Below, one piece after another: positions 43,793 through 53,714 of a DNA stretch of 64,000 nucleotides. The first letter of the stretch is position 1. Every line of letters begins with the position of its first letter. The stretch covers positions 1 through 64,000 of the forward strand of contig NZ_CAMCEC010000001.1 of the NCBI RefSeq assembly GCF_945873775.1. The letters are read 5' to 3'. Source of the DNA: an uncultured Treponema sp. (lineage in GTDB: Bacteria; Spirochaetota; Spirochaetia; Treponematales; Treponemataceae). A program made the translations under genes and the position numbers. The notes under the pieces were generated by a model. It had not been told where the DNA came from. It searched no databases and saw only the letters and a list, made by a program, of their open reading frames with translations.

Positions 43793-45613
43793 ATGAGATT
43801 TACAAATTCCTACAAATTCAAGTTTATCGCATTTATATCATTTTTCATCATTCTCATTTCTGTCATTACCACAATGGTTGCAATGAACAATATAAAGTCA
43901 ACCGCTTTTTCAGTTTTTTCATCGCAGGGAGAATCTTTAGTAAAAAGAGCTTTATACAAAATTGACGTAGACCGATTTGCAGAGCTCGCTGAAACACTTG
44001 ACGAATCGCATCCGTATTATACAGAACTATACAAAGAACTTAGAATCATAAAATCGCAGACACAGTGCAAATTCCTTTACACAATGATTCCAAGCGGCGG
44101 AAACAATTTCACCTATATTGTAGACGGAAGCACAACTCCTGTTGACACAGACAATTTTTCGCCAATCGGAACAGTTGAAGATTTAACAAGCTACGGCGAC
44201 TATCCGCACATTGTATTGCAGGAAAAAGAAATCATAATTTCAAATTTCAAAAAGCAGGAAGGATGGGGCTGGATGCTCACGGCTTATGCGCCAATAATCA
44301 AAGACAGCAAAGCAATCGGATTTGTAGCCTGCGACTTTGACGCTGTTTCAATCATAAAAATAATAAAACGAAGCCAGATGACCATGACAATTTGCTGCCT
44401 CGCCCTTTTTGTAATCTGCGTAGGATTTTTGTGCCTGTGGATTTCTTCATTTTTCAAAAAACTTACATCGGTTTCAGCAAGAATGAACGAAATTGCCGGC
44501 GGAGAAAGCGACCTTACAGCCAGAGTTTTGGAATCAGGCGAAAACGAGCTTACAGAAATTTCAAGAGCCTGCAACAGAATAATTGAAAATCTTCAGAAAA
44601 TGATTATCTCTGAAAAAACAGCCGTTTCAAAATTAAGCGAAAATTCCAATGTGCTTTTAAGCCAGACGCACGAAACAACAAGCCTAATTGAAACAGAAGG
44701 TCAGTTAATAGAAGATATTTACTCAAAGGCGAAAGAGCAGACTGAAAAAACTCAGGAAGCAAACGGAACTATTGACGACGTTGTAAATTCCGTGATTGAA
44801 CTTGACGAAAAAGCAAGAAACCAGCACGTGGCAATTCAAAATTCCACAGACGCCGTTAGCCAAATTACAAAAAACATAGAAGAAATCAACGAAAAAATTT
44901 CTGGAATCAACAGCGAATATGAAAATATCGTTCAAAAATCCAATGACGGAAAACAATGCCAGTCCGAAGTCGCAAAAAAGATTGAAGCTATTCAGGAACT
45001 TGCGACTAAGCTTTTTGAAGCAAACAAAGTGATTTCTGAAATTTCCGCACAGACAAATTTGCTTGCCATGAATGCGGCAATTGAAGCGGCGCACGCAGGT
45101 GAAGCAGGAAAAGGATTCAGCGTAGTTGCAAATGAAATCAGAACGCTTGCAACAAATTCCGCCTCCCAGACAAAATCGATAAAAGAACTTGTTGAAAATA
45201 TTGAGTCAGCTGTAGAACAGATGGTTTCAGCTTCTACAAATTCTACAAAATCATTTGACGCGCTGGAATCAAGCATAAAAAGCATGAACAGCTCAATTCA
45301 AAGCGTATGCGAAAAAATGAACGAGCAGAATTCAGAGTCAAGCAAAATCCAAAGCATGATGCAAATTCTTCATGAAGACTCCGATGCGATTTCAGTTTCG
45401 TCCGGGCAGCTCAAGACAAAAAATTCGCTTCTTGAGGAGCAAGTTTCAATTCTTCAGGAAAAAGCTTCGGAAATTCTTGACAGTTCAAGCACCGCTTCCG
45501 AAAACCTTGACAAGATGAAAAATTTTGCTGGCAAAGTAAATTCACATTCAGAAGAAAACCTTACGCTTTCTGAATCTGTAAAGAAAATTGTTGACAGCTA
45601 CAAAACTGAATAA
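43793..45613 (+). CDS. Methyl-accepting chemotaxis protein
   Basis: This is a 606-aa chemoreceptor. TM1 at ~9-30 and TM2 at ~200-220 ([21 protein letters not shown]) flank a ~165-residue periplasmic sensor of unassigned ligand. A HAMP domain follows ([21 protein letters not shown]). The cytoplasmic hairpin tip is [38 protein letters not shown]. The stop is followed by UvrD helicase 28 nt later. GGGGG precedes the ATG. It has no C-terminal NWETF-type receptor tether. Confidence 0.93.
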   Translation: MRFTNSYKFKFIAFISFFIILISVITTMVAMNNIKSTAFSVFSSQGESLVKRALYKIDVDRFAELAETLDESHPYYTELYKELRIIKSQTQCKFLYTMIPSGGNNFTYIVDGSTTPVDTDNFSPIGTVEDLTSYGDYPHIVLQEKEIIISNFKKQEGWGWMLTAYAPIIKDSKAIGFVACDFDAVSIIKIIKRSQMTMTICCLALFVICVGFLCLWISSFFKKLTSVSARMNEIAGGESDLTARVLESGENELTEISRACNRIIENLQKMIISEKTAVSKLSENSNVLLSQTHETTSLIETEGQLIEDIYSKAKEQTEKTQEANGTIDDVVNSVIELDEKARNQHVAIQNSTDAVSQITKNIEEINEKISGINSEYENIVQKSNDGKQCQSEVAKKIEAIQELATKLFEANKVISEISAQTNLLAMNAAIEAAHAGEAGKGFSVVANEIRTLATNSASQTKSIKELVENIESAVEQMVSASTNSTKSFDALESSIKSMNSSIQSVCEKMNEQNSESSKIQSMMQILHEDSDAISVSSGQLKTKNSLLEEQVSILQEKASEILDSSSTASENLDKMKNFAGKVNSHSEENLTLSESVKKIVDSYKTE

Positions 45614-45641
45614 AAAAAGCTAGTTAAAAAAAGGAATAAAA

Positions 45642-47669
45642 ATGTCTCTTGAAAATGACTTAAAAGACAAGCTCAATCCAGAGCAATACAAAGCTGTGTC
45701 TACAATTGAAGGTCCGATTTTAATAATTGCAGGCGCAGGCTCTGGAAAAACACGCGTAATCACTTACAGAATTGCAAATATGCTTGAAAAAGGAATTCCG
45801 CAAAGCCAAATTCTCGCGCTCACTTTTACAAACAAAGCCGCAAAGGAAATGGAAGAGCGAATAAAAGAGCTTACTGGAAAAAAACTGAACAATCTTACAG
45901 TCAGTACTTTTCATGCGTTTGGAGTGCGCATTCTAAGGCAGGAAATTACAAAGCTTGGATACCGGGAAAATTTTTCAATCTATGACGAAACTGACAAAAA
46001 AGCTCTTATAAAAGAAAGCGGACGTGAGCTGAAATTTTCAGCAGACGCAATGGATCTTTACAAAATAAGCACATTGTTCAGCGATATAAAAACCGGGCGC
46101 AAAAACTGGAATTCAGAAAGCGATATGTACAGAAGCCTTTACGAAGAATATCAGTCGGGACTTAAGCTTTTTAATTCTGTTGACTTTGACGACTTGATTG
46201 TGCTCCCGATAAAACTTTTCAAAGAAAACCCGGAAGTTTTGGAAGCGTACAGAAACAGATTCCGCTATATAATGGTTGACGAATTTCAAGACACAAGCCA
46301 TCAGCAGTACGAAATGATGCATCTTCTTGCAAACAAAAATATCGCGGTTGTTGGAGACGACGACCAAAGCATTTACAGCTGGCGCGGCGCAGATTTTCAG
46401 AATATAATCAACTTTGAAAAAGATTTTCCTGATGTTACAGAAATAAGACTTGAACAAAACTACCGCTCAACTGGCACAATTTTAGCGGCGGCAAACGGAG
46501 TAATAAAACACAACACAAACCGCAAAGACAAAGAGCTTTGGAGCGGAAACGGAAACGGAAAACCAATCGAGCTTTATTCGCCGGAAAACGAAGCCGCAGA
46601 AGCCGACTTTATTGCAGAAGGAATTCTTGGAATCAGCGTAGACGAAAAACGCAACTATGACGACTTTGGAGTTTTAATCCGGGCAAACACACAAAGCCGC
46701 GCAATCGAAGAAGCATTTCTTGAAAACAACATTCCATACACAATGAGCGGAGGCACAAGTTTTTTTGAGCGAAAAGAAATAAAAGACATAATCAGCTATC
46801 TGCGCGTAATTGCAAACCATGACGACGACATAAACCTTTTGCGCATAATAAATACACCGCGGCGTGGAATCGGAAAGGCGGCAATCGAATCAATAAACAA
46901 AGTTGCTTCCACAATGAATTTTTCTCTGTGGGAATCTATTCAGGCAATTTTGTCATCTTCGGAAGAAGAATGTCCTGTAAGTGAAAAAACAAAAGCAGAC
47001 CTTGAAGCCTTTTCAAATATAATAGAAAATTCTAAAAGCATGCTTTCTGGAAAAGGACTTGCAAAAAAAGTACGAGCCTTAGTAGACGAAATAAATTATT
47101 TTGACTATTTGATTTCAGAAAATCCCAAGAGCGAAAAATCCGCAAGATTCAAATACATGAACATCGAAAGCTTAATCAAGAGCATGGAGCAATGGGAAAA
47201 CAATCCAAACTATGACGACACAAGCCTTTACGCATATTTAAACAGAATCACTTTGATTTCGCGGGACGATATGGACGACGAGCAGGACAAAGGCAAAGTG
47301 AACTTAATGACAATCCACGCAAGCAAGGGGCTGGAATTTCCTGTTGTATTTATTGCAGGAGCGGAAGAAGGACTTATGCCCCATGCCCATGCTGTAGAAG
47401 AGGGCGGAGATGCGGCGGTCGAAGAAGAACGTCGGCTTTTTTACGTTGCAGTTACAAGAGCAAGAGACAGGCTTTTAATTTCCTCATGCTCCCACAGAAG
47501 AAAAATGACTTCCACAGTTGAATGCGAGCCAAGCCGTTTTCTTGATGAAATTCCCAAAAATCTTGTTGAATACCACGAGCCTTCAAAAGAAGTTGACGCA
47601 GAAACAGCTCACGAGCTTTTGCAAAATATGCTGAAAAACATGGCAAAACCAAGAGTTCCAAAGATTTAA
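45642..47669 (+). CDS. ATP-dependent DNA helicase, UvrD/Rep/PcrA family
   Basis: This is a 675-aa superfamily 1A helicase, closest in length to Rep. Seen motifs: I AGAGSGKTRV, Ia TFTNKAAKEM, II VDEFQDTS, III GDDDQSIYSWRGA, IV RLEQNYRS, V ASKGLEFPVVF and VI YVAVTRARDRL. It unwinds DNA during repair or replication restart. Which of UvrD, Rep or PcrA it replaces cannot be told without comparison. AAGGA precedes the ATG. Confidence 0.93.
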   Translation: MSLENDLKDKLNPEQYKAVSTIEGPILIIAGAGSGKTRVITYRIANMLEKGIPQSQILALTFTNKAAKEMEERIKELTGKKLNNLTVSTFHAFGVRILRQEITKLGYRENFSIYDETDKKALIKESGRELKFSADAMDLYKISTLFSDIKTGRKNWNSESDMYRSLYEEYQSGLKLFNSVDFDDLIVLPIKLFKENPEVLEAYRNRFRYIMVDEFQDTSHQQYEMMHLLANKNIAVVGDDDQSIYSWRGADFQNIINFEKDFPDVTEIRLEQNYRSTGTILAAANGVIKHNTNRKDKELWSGNGNGKPIELYSPENEAAEADFIAEGILGISVDEKRNYDDFGVLIRANTQSRAIEEAFLENNIPYTMSGGTSFFERKEIKDIISYLRVIANHDDDINLLRIINTPRRGIGKAAIESINKVASTMNFSLWESIQAILSSSEEECPVSEKTKADLEAFSNIIENSKSMLSGKGLAKKVRALVDEINYFDYLISENPKSEKSARFKYMNIESLIKSMEQWENNPNYDDTSLYAYLNRITLISRDDMDDEQDKGKVNLMTIHASKGLEFPVVFIAGAEEGLMPHAHAVEEGGDAAVEEERRLFYVAVTRARDRLLISSCSHRRKMTSTVECEPSRFLDEIPKNLVEYHEPSKEVDAETAHELLQNMLKNMAKPRVPKI

Positions 47670-47691
47670 AAGTTCCATGCAAGTTTGATAT

Positions 47692-47720
47692 TTGCAAATG
47701 CAAAGTTCTTGTGCTATAAT
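47692..47720 (+). promoter_or_regulatory. Promoter of the small lipoprotein gene, leaderless type
   Basis: TTGCAA, a 17-bp spacer and a perfect TATAAT end 6 nt (TAAAAA) before the ATG at 47727. No ribosome site is present. Confidence 0.72.
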
Positions 47721-47726
47721 TAAAAA

Positions 47727-48293
47727 ATGAGAACAATTTTATCGAAAACAGTTTTTACTATTTTAACGGCAGTATGCACGCTGGCATTTTTTTCCTGCGC
47801 AACATCACCTAAGAATTCAGAATTTCTGAAAGTTGAAGACAAGCAGACTCCGCCTCCGATGTTAACAGAACTTCCTGTTATTGAATATTCTGGAATCGGA
47901 ATAAAATACGAAGTTGAATCAATGCTGCTTCATCATTTTCTTGTTGTTCAGGACAAGGATGCAAGCGGACAGTTTGCGGCACGGCTTCTTGATGAGGCGG
48001 CAACTGCAAAACTCAAGGTAAAGTTTCCGGCTGGAACTTACGAATGCCTTATAAAAGAAAAAGCTACAGATTCTGACCACAGCGCATTTTATGTTTATAT
48101 AGACAACACGCCATTCCGTGTTTATCCAAGCAATCCGCCGCTAGGAACTTGGGAGCTAACAACAAGAGCGCCGATTTATTTTACAATCGATGAGCCGCGT
48201 ACAATCTTAATTACAATTCAAGCAAATTCAGAGCAAAAAACTGGAGATGTCGGAATGAACTTGGACTTTATACAATTTGTAAAAAGACAGTAA
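47727..48293 (+). CDS. Small exported lipoprotein of unknown function
   Basis: This 188-aa protein has a signal sequence ending in a relaxed spirochaete lipobox (TLAFFSC). The mature protein is beta-rich (LPVIEYSGIGIKYEVESMLLHHFLVVQ and TYECLIKEKATDSDHSAFYVYIDNTPFRVYP). I recognise no domain; the pattern may be a jelly-roll or carbohydrate-binding-like sandwich. It has a strong promoter and a bidirectional terminator, so it is monocistronic. Confidence 0.78.
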   Translation: MRTILSKTVFTILTAVCTLAFFSCATSPKNSEFLKVEDKQTPPPMLTELPVIEYSGIGIKYEVESMLLHHFLVVQDKDASGQFAARLLDEAATAKLKVKFPAGTYECLIKEKATDSDHSAFYVYIDNTPFRVYPSNPPLGTWELTTRAPIYFTIDEPRTILITIQANSEQKTGDVGMNLDFIQFVKRQ

Positions 48294-48314
48294 ACAATAT
48301 TTTTACACATAAAG

Positions 48315-48338
48315 AAAGCCTCGTTTTCACGAGGCTTT
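48315..48338. terminator. Bidirectional terminator between the lipoprotein gene and rfbB
   Basis: AAAGCCTCGT pairs perfectly with ACGAGGCTTT around TTTC, with T-rich tails on both strands. Confidence 0.85.
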
Positions 48339-48353
48339 TTCTTTTCTTTAACT

Positions 48354-49469
48354 TTATCTTGACTTGTAGTTAGCGTCTATCCATTTTGTGTATTCGCCGC
48401 TAAGGATATGGTCAACCCATTCTGTATTTTTTAAATACCAGTCAACAGTCGCATTCAAGCCTTCCTCAAAGGTCATCTTGCGCTGCCAGCCAAGCTCAGT
48501 TTTTATTTTTGTGCAGTCAATGGCATAGCGCTTGTCATGTCCCGGACGGTCTTTTACATAAGTGATTGTCTTTTCAATTTCAGAAACAGGCTTTCCAAGT
48601 TTTTCAACTGCAAGCTCAATCACTTTATGAAGAAGGTTTATATTCTGCCATTCATTTTCACCGCCAATATTATATTTTTGACCAGTGCGTCCTTTGTTTA
48701 CAATAAGCCAAACTGCGCGGTTATGATCTTCAACATAAATCCAGTCGCGGATATTGTCGCCTTTGCCATAAACTGGAAGAGCCTTGCCGTCGCGGATATT
48801 GCTAATCATAAGAGGCAAAAGTTTTTCCGGGAACTGATAAGGTCCGTAATTGTTTGTGCAGTTGCTTAAAGTAAGAGGCAAACCGTAAGTATGGAAATAC
48901 GCCATTGCAATATGGTCGGAACTCGCCTTGCTAGAAGAATAAGGAGAGCGAGGATCATAAGGAGTTGTTTCTGTAAAATATCCAGTTTCGCCAAGAGAAC
49001 CGTAAACTTCATCAGTTGAAATATGATGAAAAAGAACATCGTCTCTGAATGTCCCGTCCGGCTTCTTCCAAAAATTGCGAGCAGCATCCAAAAGTGTGAA
49101 AGTTCCCATCACATTTGTTTTTATAAAAGCTTCCGGTCCCAAGATAGAACGGTCAACATGGCTTTCCGCGGCAAAATGAATAATCGTATCAATGTCATAC
49201 TGCTTTAAAATCCGCTCAATTTCCGAACGGTTGCAAATATCCACTTTTTCAAAGAAGTAACGTTTTCCGCCGAATTTTTCTTCAACATCCTTTAACGACT
49301 CAAGATTTCCGGCATAAGTAAGACAGTCAACATTCACAACGTTTCCGCTGAAGTTTGCATCGTTAAAAAGATTTCCATTTGCTGAAGAAAGTCCGAACAA
49401 ATAATGAATAAAATTCGAGCCGATAAAACCAGCTCCGCCAGTTACAAGAATATTTTTTAGTTTGCGCAT
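48354..49469 (-). CDS. rfbB: dTDP-glucose 4,6-dehydratase
   Basis: It makes dTDP-4-keto-6-deoxyglucose in the rhamnose pathway. It has the Rossmann motif ILVTGGAGFIGSNFIHYL, the active site THFAAESHVDRSI, STDEVYGSLG and the YxxxK helix SPYSSSKASSDHI. At 371 aa it is of normal length. I use ATG at 49469 with AGGGA 8 nt upstream; the ORF-track start extends into rfbC. It overlaps the end of rfbC closely and is the last gene of the unit before the terminator. Confidence 0.95.
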   Translation of the reverse strand: MRKLKNILVTGGAGFIGSNFIHYLFGLSSANGNLFNDANFSGNVVNVDCLTYAGNLESLKDVEEKFGGKRYFFEKVDICNRSEIERILKQYDIDTIIHFAAESHVDRSILGPEAFIKTNVMGTFTLLDAARNFWKKPDGTFRDDVLFHHISTDEVYGSLGETGYFTETTPYDPRSPYSSSKASSDHIAMAYFHTYGLPLTLSNCTNNYGPYQFPEKLLPLMISNIRDGKALPVYGKGDNIRDWIYVEDHNRAVWLIVNKGRTGQKYNIGGENEWQNINLLHKVIELAVEKLGKPVSEIEKTITYVKDRPGHDKRYAIDCTKIKTELGWQRKMTFEEGLNATVDWYLKNTEWVDHILSGEYTKWIDANYKSR

Positions 49470-49470
49470 T

Positions 49471-50070
49471 TTATTTTCCCTGCCATTTTCCATTTAAATC
49501 AAAGTAATCCACATCAAAAGAGAATGCCGGATGTTTTTTGTCTTTTTCGCTCAAAAGAGGAGATTCTCCTGCGCCAACAGATTTCCAGTCAACTCCAATT
49601 GAAGAATCATTCCACATCAAGCCGCCTTCATCTTCCGGATGATAAAAGTCCGTGCATTTGTAGGCAAAAACCGCCGAATCAGAAATCACATAAAATCCGT
49701 GGGCAAAACCTTCTGGAATGTAAAACTGATTTTGCTTTTCGCTGTCAAGGACAACTCCGTAGTATTTTCCAAATGAAGCAGAACCTTTACGCAAATCCAC
49801 GGCAACATCAAAAACTTTTCCCTGCAATGAGCGCACAAGTTTTCCCTGAGGATGCTTTGTCTGAAAATGCAGTCCGCGCAAAACGCCTTTTGACGAAGAC
49901 GACTGATTATCCTGCACAAATTTCATTTTTAGTCCAGCCTCAAAAAAATCTTTTTCGCTGTAAGTTTCCAAAAAATATCCGCGGCTATCTCCAAAGACTT
50001 TTGGCTGAATTTCATAAAGTCCTGCAAATTCTGTTCCGTCAGAAGAATAGCATTTTTTAAAGTCGAACAT
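49471..50070 (-). CDS. rfbC: dTDP-4-dehydrorhamnose 3,5-epimerase
   Basis: It epimerises dTDP-4-keto-6-deoxyglucose at C3 and C5. This 199-aa cupin has QDNQSSSSKGVLRGLHFQ (catalytic His), KLVRSLQGKVFDVAVDLRKGSASFGKY, and IPEGFAHGFYVISDSAVFAYKCTDFYHPEDE. It overlaps rfbA by one base and precedes rfbB. Confidence 0.95.
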   Translation of the reverse strand: MFDFKKCYSSDGTEFAGLYEIQPKVFGDSRGYFLETYSEKDFFEAGLKMKFVQDNQSSSSKGVLRGLHFQTKHPQGKLVRSLQGKVFDVAVDLRKGSASFGKYYGVVLDSEKQNQFYIPEGFAHGFYVISDSAVFAYKCTDFYHPEDEGGLMWNDSSIGVDWKSVGAGESPLLSEKDKKHPAFSFDVDYFDLNGKWQGK

Positions 50071-50945
50071 CAGTTTGCTCCTGCGATATATTCAAGATAG
50101 CGGCCGTATTCTGTTTTGTAGCCAGAAGCAAGAGACAAAAGCTCTTCTTTGGAAATCCAACCGTTGCGGAATGCAATTTCTTCAATGCAGCTTACATACA
50201 TTCCTTGGCGTTTTTGAATTGTGGCAATAAAATTGCTTGCTTCCAAAAGCCCGTCGTAAGTTCCAGTATCAAGCCAAGCCATTCCGCGTCCAAGAAGCTC
50301 TACAGAAAGCTGGCCTCTTGAAAGGAATTCGTTGTTTACAGAAGTTATTTCAATTTCTCCACGGGCAGAAGGCTTTACATCAGCGGCGATTTTTACAACA
50401 TCATTTGAATAAAAGTAAAGTCCCGGAACTGCATAGTTTGATTTTGGAACTGAAGGCTTTTCTTCAATTCCAAGGACTTTTCCAGATTTATCGAATTCAA
50501 CAACTCCGTAAGCAGAAGGCTCTTTTACATAATAGCCGAAAATCACACTGCCCTTTCCAGACTCAACAGTTTCTTTTGCGCGCTTTAAAGTTGAAGTAAA
50601 CGACTGACCATAAAAAATGTTGTCGCCAAGAACCAATGCAACACTGTCATCTGCAATAAAATCTTTTCCAATAATAAAAGCATCAGCAAGTCCGCGCGGT
50701 TTTTCCTGAACTTTATATTCAAATTTCATTCCAAGCCAGCTTCCGTCTCCAAAAAGCTCCTTAAATAAAGGCAAATCTCTTGGAGTTGAAATTATAAGAA
50801 CTTCTTTTATTCCCGCAAGCATAAGGCAACTTAACGGATAATAAATCATCGGTTTATCATACAACGGAAGAATCTGCTTTGAAACAGCTTTTGTGATTGG
50901 ATAAAGTCTAGTTCCAGAACCGCCTGCTAAAATAATCCCCTTCAT
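50070..50945 (-). CDS. rfbA: Glucose-1-phosphate thymidylyltransferase
   Basis: It makes dTDP-glucose from dTTP and glucose-1-phosphate, the first step to dTDP-rhamnose. The 291-aa protein has [51 protein letters not shown] and [17 protein letters not shown], all family hallmarks. GAGG precedes the ATG. It leads the rfbA-rfbC-rfbB cluster. No rfbD reductase gene is found in the window. Confidence 0.96.
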   Translation of the reverse strand: MKGIILAGGSGTRLYPITKAVSKQILPLYDKPMIYYPLSCLMLAGIKEVLIISTPRDLPLFKELFGDGSWLGMKFEYKVQEKPRGLADAFIIGKDFIADDSVALVLGDNIFYGQSFTSTLKRAKETVESGKGSVIFGYYVKEPSAYGVVEFDKSGKVLGIEEKPSVPKSNYAVPGLYFYSNDVVKIAADVKPSARGEIEITSVNNEFLSRGQLSVELLGRGMAWLDTGTYDGLLEASNFIATIQKRQGMYVSCIEEIAFRNGWISKEELLSLASGYKTEYGRYLEYIAGAN

Positions 50946-50962
50946 TTTAAACCTCTAAAAAT

Positions 50963-51826
50963 TTATTTTCCTTCGTCCCATGCTTTTTTTATTAAGGAAA
51001 CAGCATTTTCATCATTCTTAATATTTTCAATTGCATTCAAAAGAAACGCTGTAAAAACAAAAATAAAGAATGCGGCAAAAGTTGCAACTATAATAAATTT
51101 AATTGTTCTTTTACCAGAATCTACTACAGAAGAAAGAAGAATAGGAGCTGAAACAAATTTATCATGGCTGGCTTTAAATGTTTTTATATCTGAAGAAATC
51201 TCAAGACAATTTACAGACACAGAAATAGTTTTTATTTCCGACTTTTTATTTTCTTCTCTCCAAACAACTGGCAAACTCAAATTTCCATATTGCACAATAA
51301 TTTTATCAGCATTTTCTTCCAATGAATTAATTCTTTGCATAGCAGAATCTTCTATATAGGAGTTCGTGCTTTTTAAAAGCTCTAAAATAAAAGCATTTAA
51401 TTCATTTTCTTTTTCAGCAGGAATTTTGCAAAGCAGTGTAATTCGGTCAGAAGCATTAGACGACTGAACAGAAAAAGTTCCTCCAAGTACTGCTTGCTCT
51501 GCGTTTTCAAAAATATGAAAATCTCTTTGGCACTCAGAAATTACAGCAGGATCTTGCATATAATCAACAGCAGATTTAATAACATCATATCCTGTCGCAT
51601 TGAAAACACTAGCAGGCAAACGTTCTGTTTTTAGCGCATAGGAAATCGTAAGTGTTTTTTTATTCAACGAAGGAACAAATTTCGGCAGAACAAAAAGCCA
51701 TGCAAAGGCGGCAAGCGCAACAGCAAGCGTTCCTATAACTACAAGTTTTCTATAGCGGACAAGAACCGCAAACAAGTCAATCAAAGAAATTTCATCTTCA
51801 TTATTATTTTCGTACTGTTCAGTCAT
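50963..51826 (-). CDS. Wzz-type polysaccharide chain-length determinant protein
   Basis: This 287-aa protein has a membrane segment at each end, (LVVIGTLAVALAAFAWLFVLP at ~30-50 and TIKFIIVATFAAFFIFVFTAFLLNAIE at ~243-268) and a periplasmic coil between. The N-terminal DEISLIDLFAVLVRYRKL is the Wzz opening. The PxxP motif before TM2 is not obvious. It lies just upstream of the rfb genes, consistent with O-polysaccharide or exopolysaccharide assembly. The promoter -10 is 6 nt from the ATG and there is no ribosome site. Confidence 0.82.
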   Translation of the reverse strand: MTEQYENNNEDEISLIDLFAVLVRYRKLVVIGTLAVALAAFAWLFVLPKFVPSLNKKTLTISYALKTERLPASVFNATGYDVIKSAVDYMQDPAVISECQRDFHIFENAEQAVLGGTFSVQSSNASDRITLLCKIPAEKENELNAFILELLKSTNSYIEDSAMQRINSLEENADKIIVQYGNLSLPVVWREENKKSEIKTISVSVNCLEISSDIKTFKASHDKFVSAPILLSSVVDSGKRTIKFIIVATFAAFFIFVFTAFLLNAIENIKNDENAVSLIKKAWDEGK

Positions 51827-51832
51827 AAGTCT

Positions 51833-51861
51833 ATTCTATTATTTATTATTTCAAAAATCAA
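51833..51861 (-). promoter_or_regulatory. Promoter of the wzz-rfbACB operon, leaderless type
   Basis: On the minus strand TTGATT, a 17-bp spacer and TAGAAT are followed by AGACTT and then the ATG. Confidence 0.7.
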
Positions 51862-51874
51862 TAACAATTCAGTT

Positions 51875-53632
51875 TTAGTCAGTCAAACCGCTTTTAGGAA
51901 TTCCAACACGGTTCAAGGGCCAGAATCTAAAGCAGGCTTTTCCAAGCATACGGCTTCTGTTTACATATTGAGGCGCAAGGCTTGTATAGTAAGTTACAGA
52001 CATTGAATCCATTGGCGAAATTGAAATTAAAGTCTGCTCATAGCTATGGCGCATATCAAGAGAATTGTAGCGGTTGTCGCCCATCATAAAATAGCAGTTT
52101 TCTGGAATGTACTGAGCGTTTCCATTCTTGTCATTTGCAGGAAAAACAGGAAGATTTCTTAAATCCATTTCAAGAATGTAAAGGCAAAGTTCCTGAGCCG
52201 CCTTAAGATATTCCATGCGCACAGAATCAGTCTGCCATTTTGAAACAGGAATTTCCGAAGCTAAAAGGCTTGCATTTCTTACAAGAATCCTGCCGAATAA
52301 AAGCTTTGCCATTACATTGAGCCTAAAACTTGATTCCATATATGCGTCGCTTCCAAGCTGATTTAAAATATTATTTTCACGGTGCCAGCTGTTCAGAAAT
52401 GAGTCAACCCAATCGGAGCCTCCTTTTACAGTTAAAAGCGAAATCGTTTCGTTGTTTATATTTGAAAACAAATTATAGACAAATAAATCCCGCGCTGAAA
52501 AAATTTCTTCTATAGATTTGCCTGAATTTTCTTTTGGACGCGCATAACGAGCAAATTCCTTGGAAAGTTTTTCGCATTCAGATTTTGCGCTGTTCAAGTC
52601 AAGAGTTCTGCGCTGCTCTTCAATTTTCAAAGTCGATTCAGCCTGTGATTCAGAAAGAGGAATTGTCTGTATTTTTGACTTTATCTTTGAAGAAAGCGGA
52701 TTCAAATTCCAGGCAGCCCAAGAAGAGTCCTGCTCTACAGGCTTAAATTCCTGATTATCTTTTGTGCGCGAATAAAGAGTTCCGTCAAGCATATAAATCT
52801 GTTCGCCCGGAACTGCGGTTACACGCTTTACAAGAGGGTCGGCTTTTATTTCGCCGTGCTCATCTGTATTTGTCTTTAAAAGCGTAAGGCTGCACATATA
52901 AATAAACTGGCTGAAAAAAGTTTTCACTTCATTTTCACGATCGCTTCCATAATGAGGATTTCTAAAAACAACAATGTCGCCTCTTTTGTATTTTTGAAGA
53001 TACGGAAAACCTGCATTGCTAAGCGGAAATTTCGGGCCGGCAAGAGACTTAAAAACAACAACTCTGTCTTTTATGAGGAAAGTCGGAACCATGCTTTCTG
53101 AAGGAATTTCGTAAAGTTGAAAAATAAAAATATTTAAAAGCATGATTGTAAACACAGCCTGAAAAAGCGCGTCAACCCATTCAAGAATTTCAACGGCAAC
53201 ACGTTTTATTCCCTTTGGCTTTTTGTAAGGATTCGCCTTTAAAAATTCAGCCCAGCCGGAATCAAGAGAGGCAATCCGTTTTTCAGCAAGAAAATACTGT
53301 GCCAAAAGTGAAAGGACAAGAATCACAATCCAGGCAAAAGCGCACAAAAAATCAAAGGCGGCAGGAAATCCAAATTTTCCAGAACGCTGAATAACAAAAG
53401 CCGTTATAAAAACAAAAGGCTCGTACTGAAAAACACGGCGCACAGAATTCAAGCGGCGCACTGATTTATTTTTTACAAGCTCAACGTATGAAGCAAAATA
53501 AAGCAGAACGGTAAAGCCCGCGGAAAGAGGAAATGCCACAGCGGAAATGTCCAAGTGCATATAAAGGCACAGAACAGAAAAAATTGCCGAGCAAATTAAA
53601 TTCAGTTTTATAATCAACGAAAAATTTTTCAT
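51875..53632 (-). CDS. lepB: Signal peptidase I with a large insertion
   Basis: It cleaves signal peptides of exported proteins. It is 585 aa, about twice a normal LepB. Four hydrophobic segments occupy the first ~115 residues, and a further one at ~155-172 precedes the catalytic Ser180 (PSESMVPTFLIKDRV). The catalytic Lys is Lys269 (DPLVKRVTAVPG). Box E is MMGDNRYNSLDMRH at ~517. Between the Lys box and box E lies an insertion of about 215 residues that is mostly helical and Ser/Asn rich, with no recognised domain. Length and insertion resemble other treponemal signal peptidases as far as I recall. A TAGAAT lies 6 nt from the ATG. Confidence 0.92.
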   Translation of the reverse strand: MKNFSLIIKLNLICSAIFSVLCLYMHLDISAVAFPLSAGFTVLLYFASYVELVKNKSVRRLNSVRRVFQYEPFVFITAFVIQRSGKFGFPAAFDFLCAFAWIVILVLSLLAQYFLAEKRIASLDSGWAEFLKANPYKKPKGIKRVAVEILEWVDALFQAVFTIMLLNIFIFQLYEIPSESMVPTFLIKDRVVVFKSLAGPKFPLSNAGFPYLQKYKRGDIVVFRNPHYGSDRENEVKTFFSQFIYMCSLTLLKTNTDEHGEIKADPLVKRVTAVPGEQIYMLDGTLYSRTKDNQEFKPVEQDSSWAAWNLNPLSSKIKSKIQTIPLSESQAESTLKIEEQRRTLDLNSAKSECEKLSKEFARYARPKENSGKSIEEIFSARDLFVYNLFSNINNETISLLTVKGGSDWVDSFLNSWHRENNILNQLGSDAYMESSFRLNVMAKLLFGRILVRNASLLASEIPVSKWQTDSVRMEYLKAAQELCLYILEMDLRNLPVFPANDKNGNAQYIPENCYFMMGDNRYNSLDMRHSYEQTLISISPMDSMSVTYYTSLAPQYVNRSRMLGKACFRFWPLNRVGIPKSGLTD

Positions 53633-53638
53633 GCAGAT

Positions 53639-53644
53639 ATTCTA
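53639..53644 (-). promoter_or_regulatory. -10 element of lepB, leaderless type
   Basis: TAGAAT on the minus strand is followed by ATCTGC and then the ATG. The -35 at 17 bp (TGGCAA) is weak. Confidence 0.5.
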
Positions 53645-53714
53645 TCACAAAACAAAATCCGTTGCCACAATTTTACTGCATGAAAAATTTATTCAAGCTA
53701 TTTAGAAATAACTT

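Noticed and set aside
49524-50060. 178-aa plus-strand ORF
   Set aside because: Antisense to rfbC, which has full family similarity.
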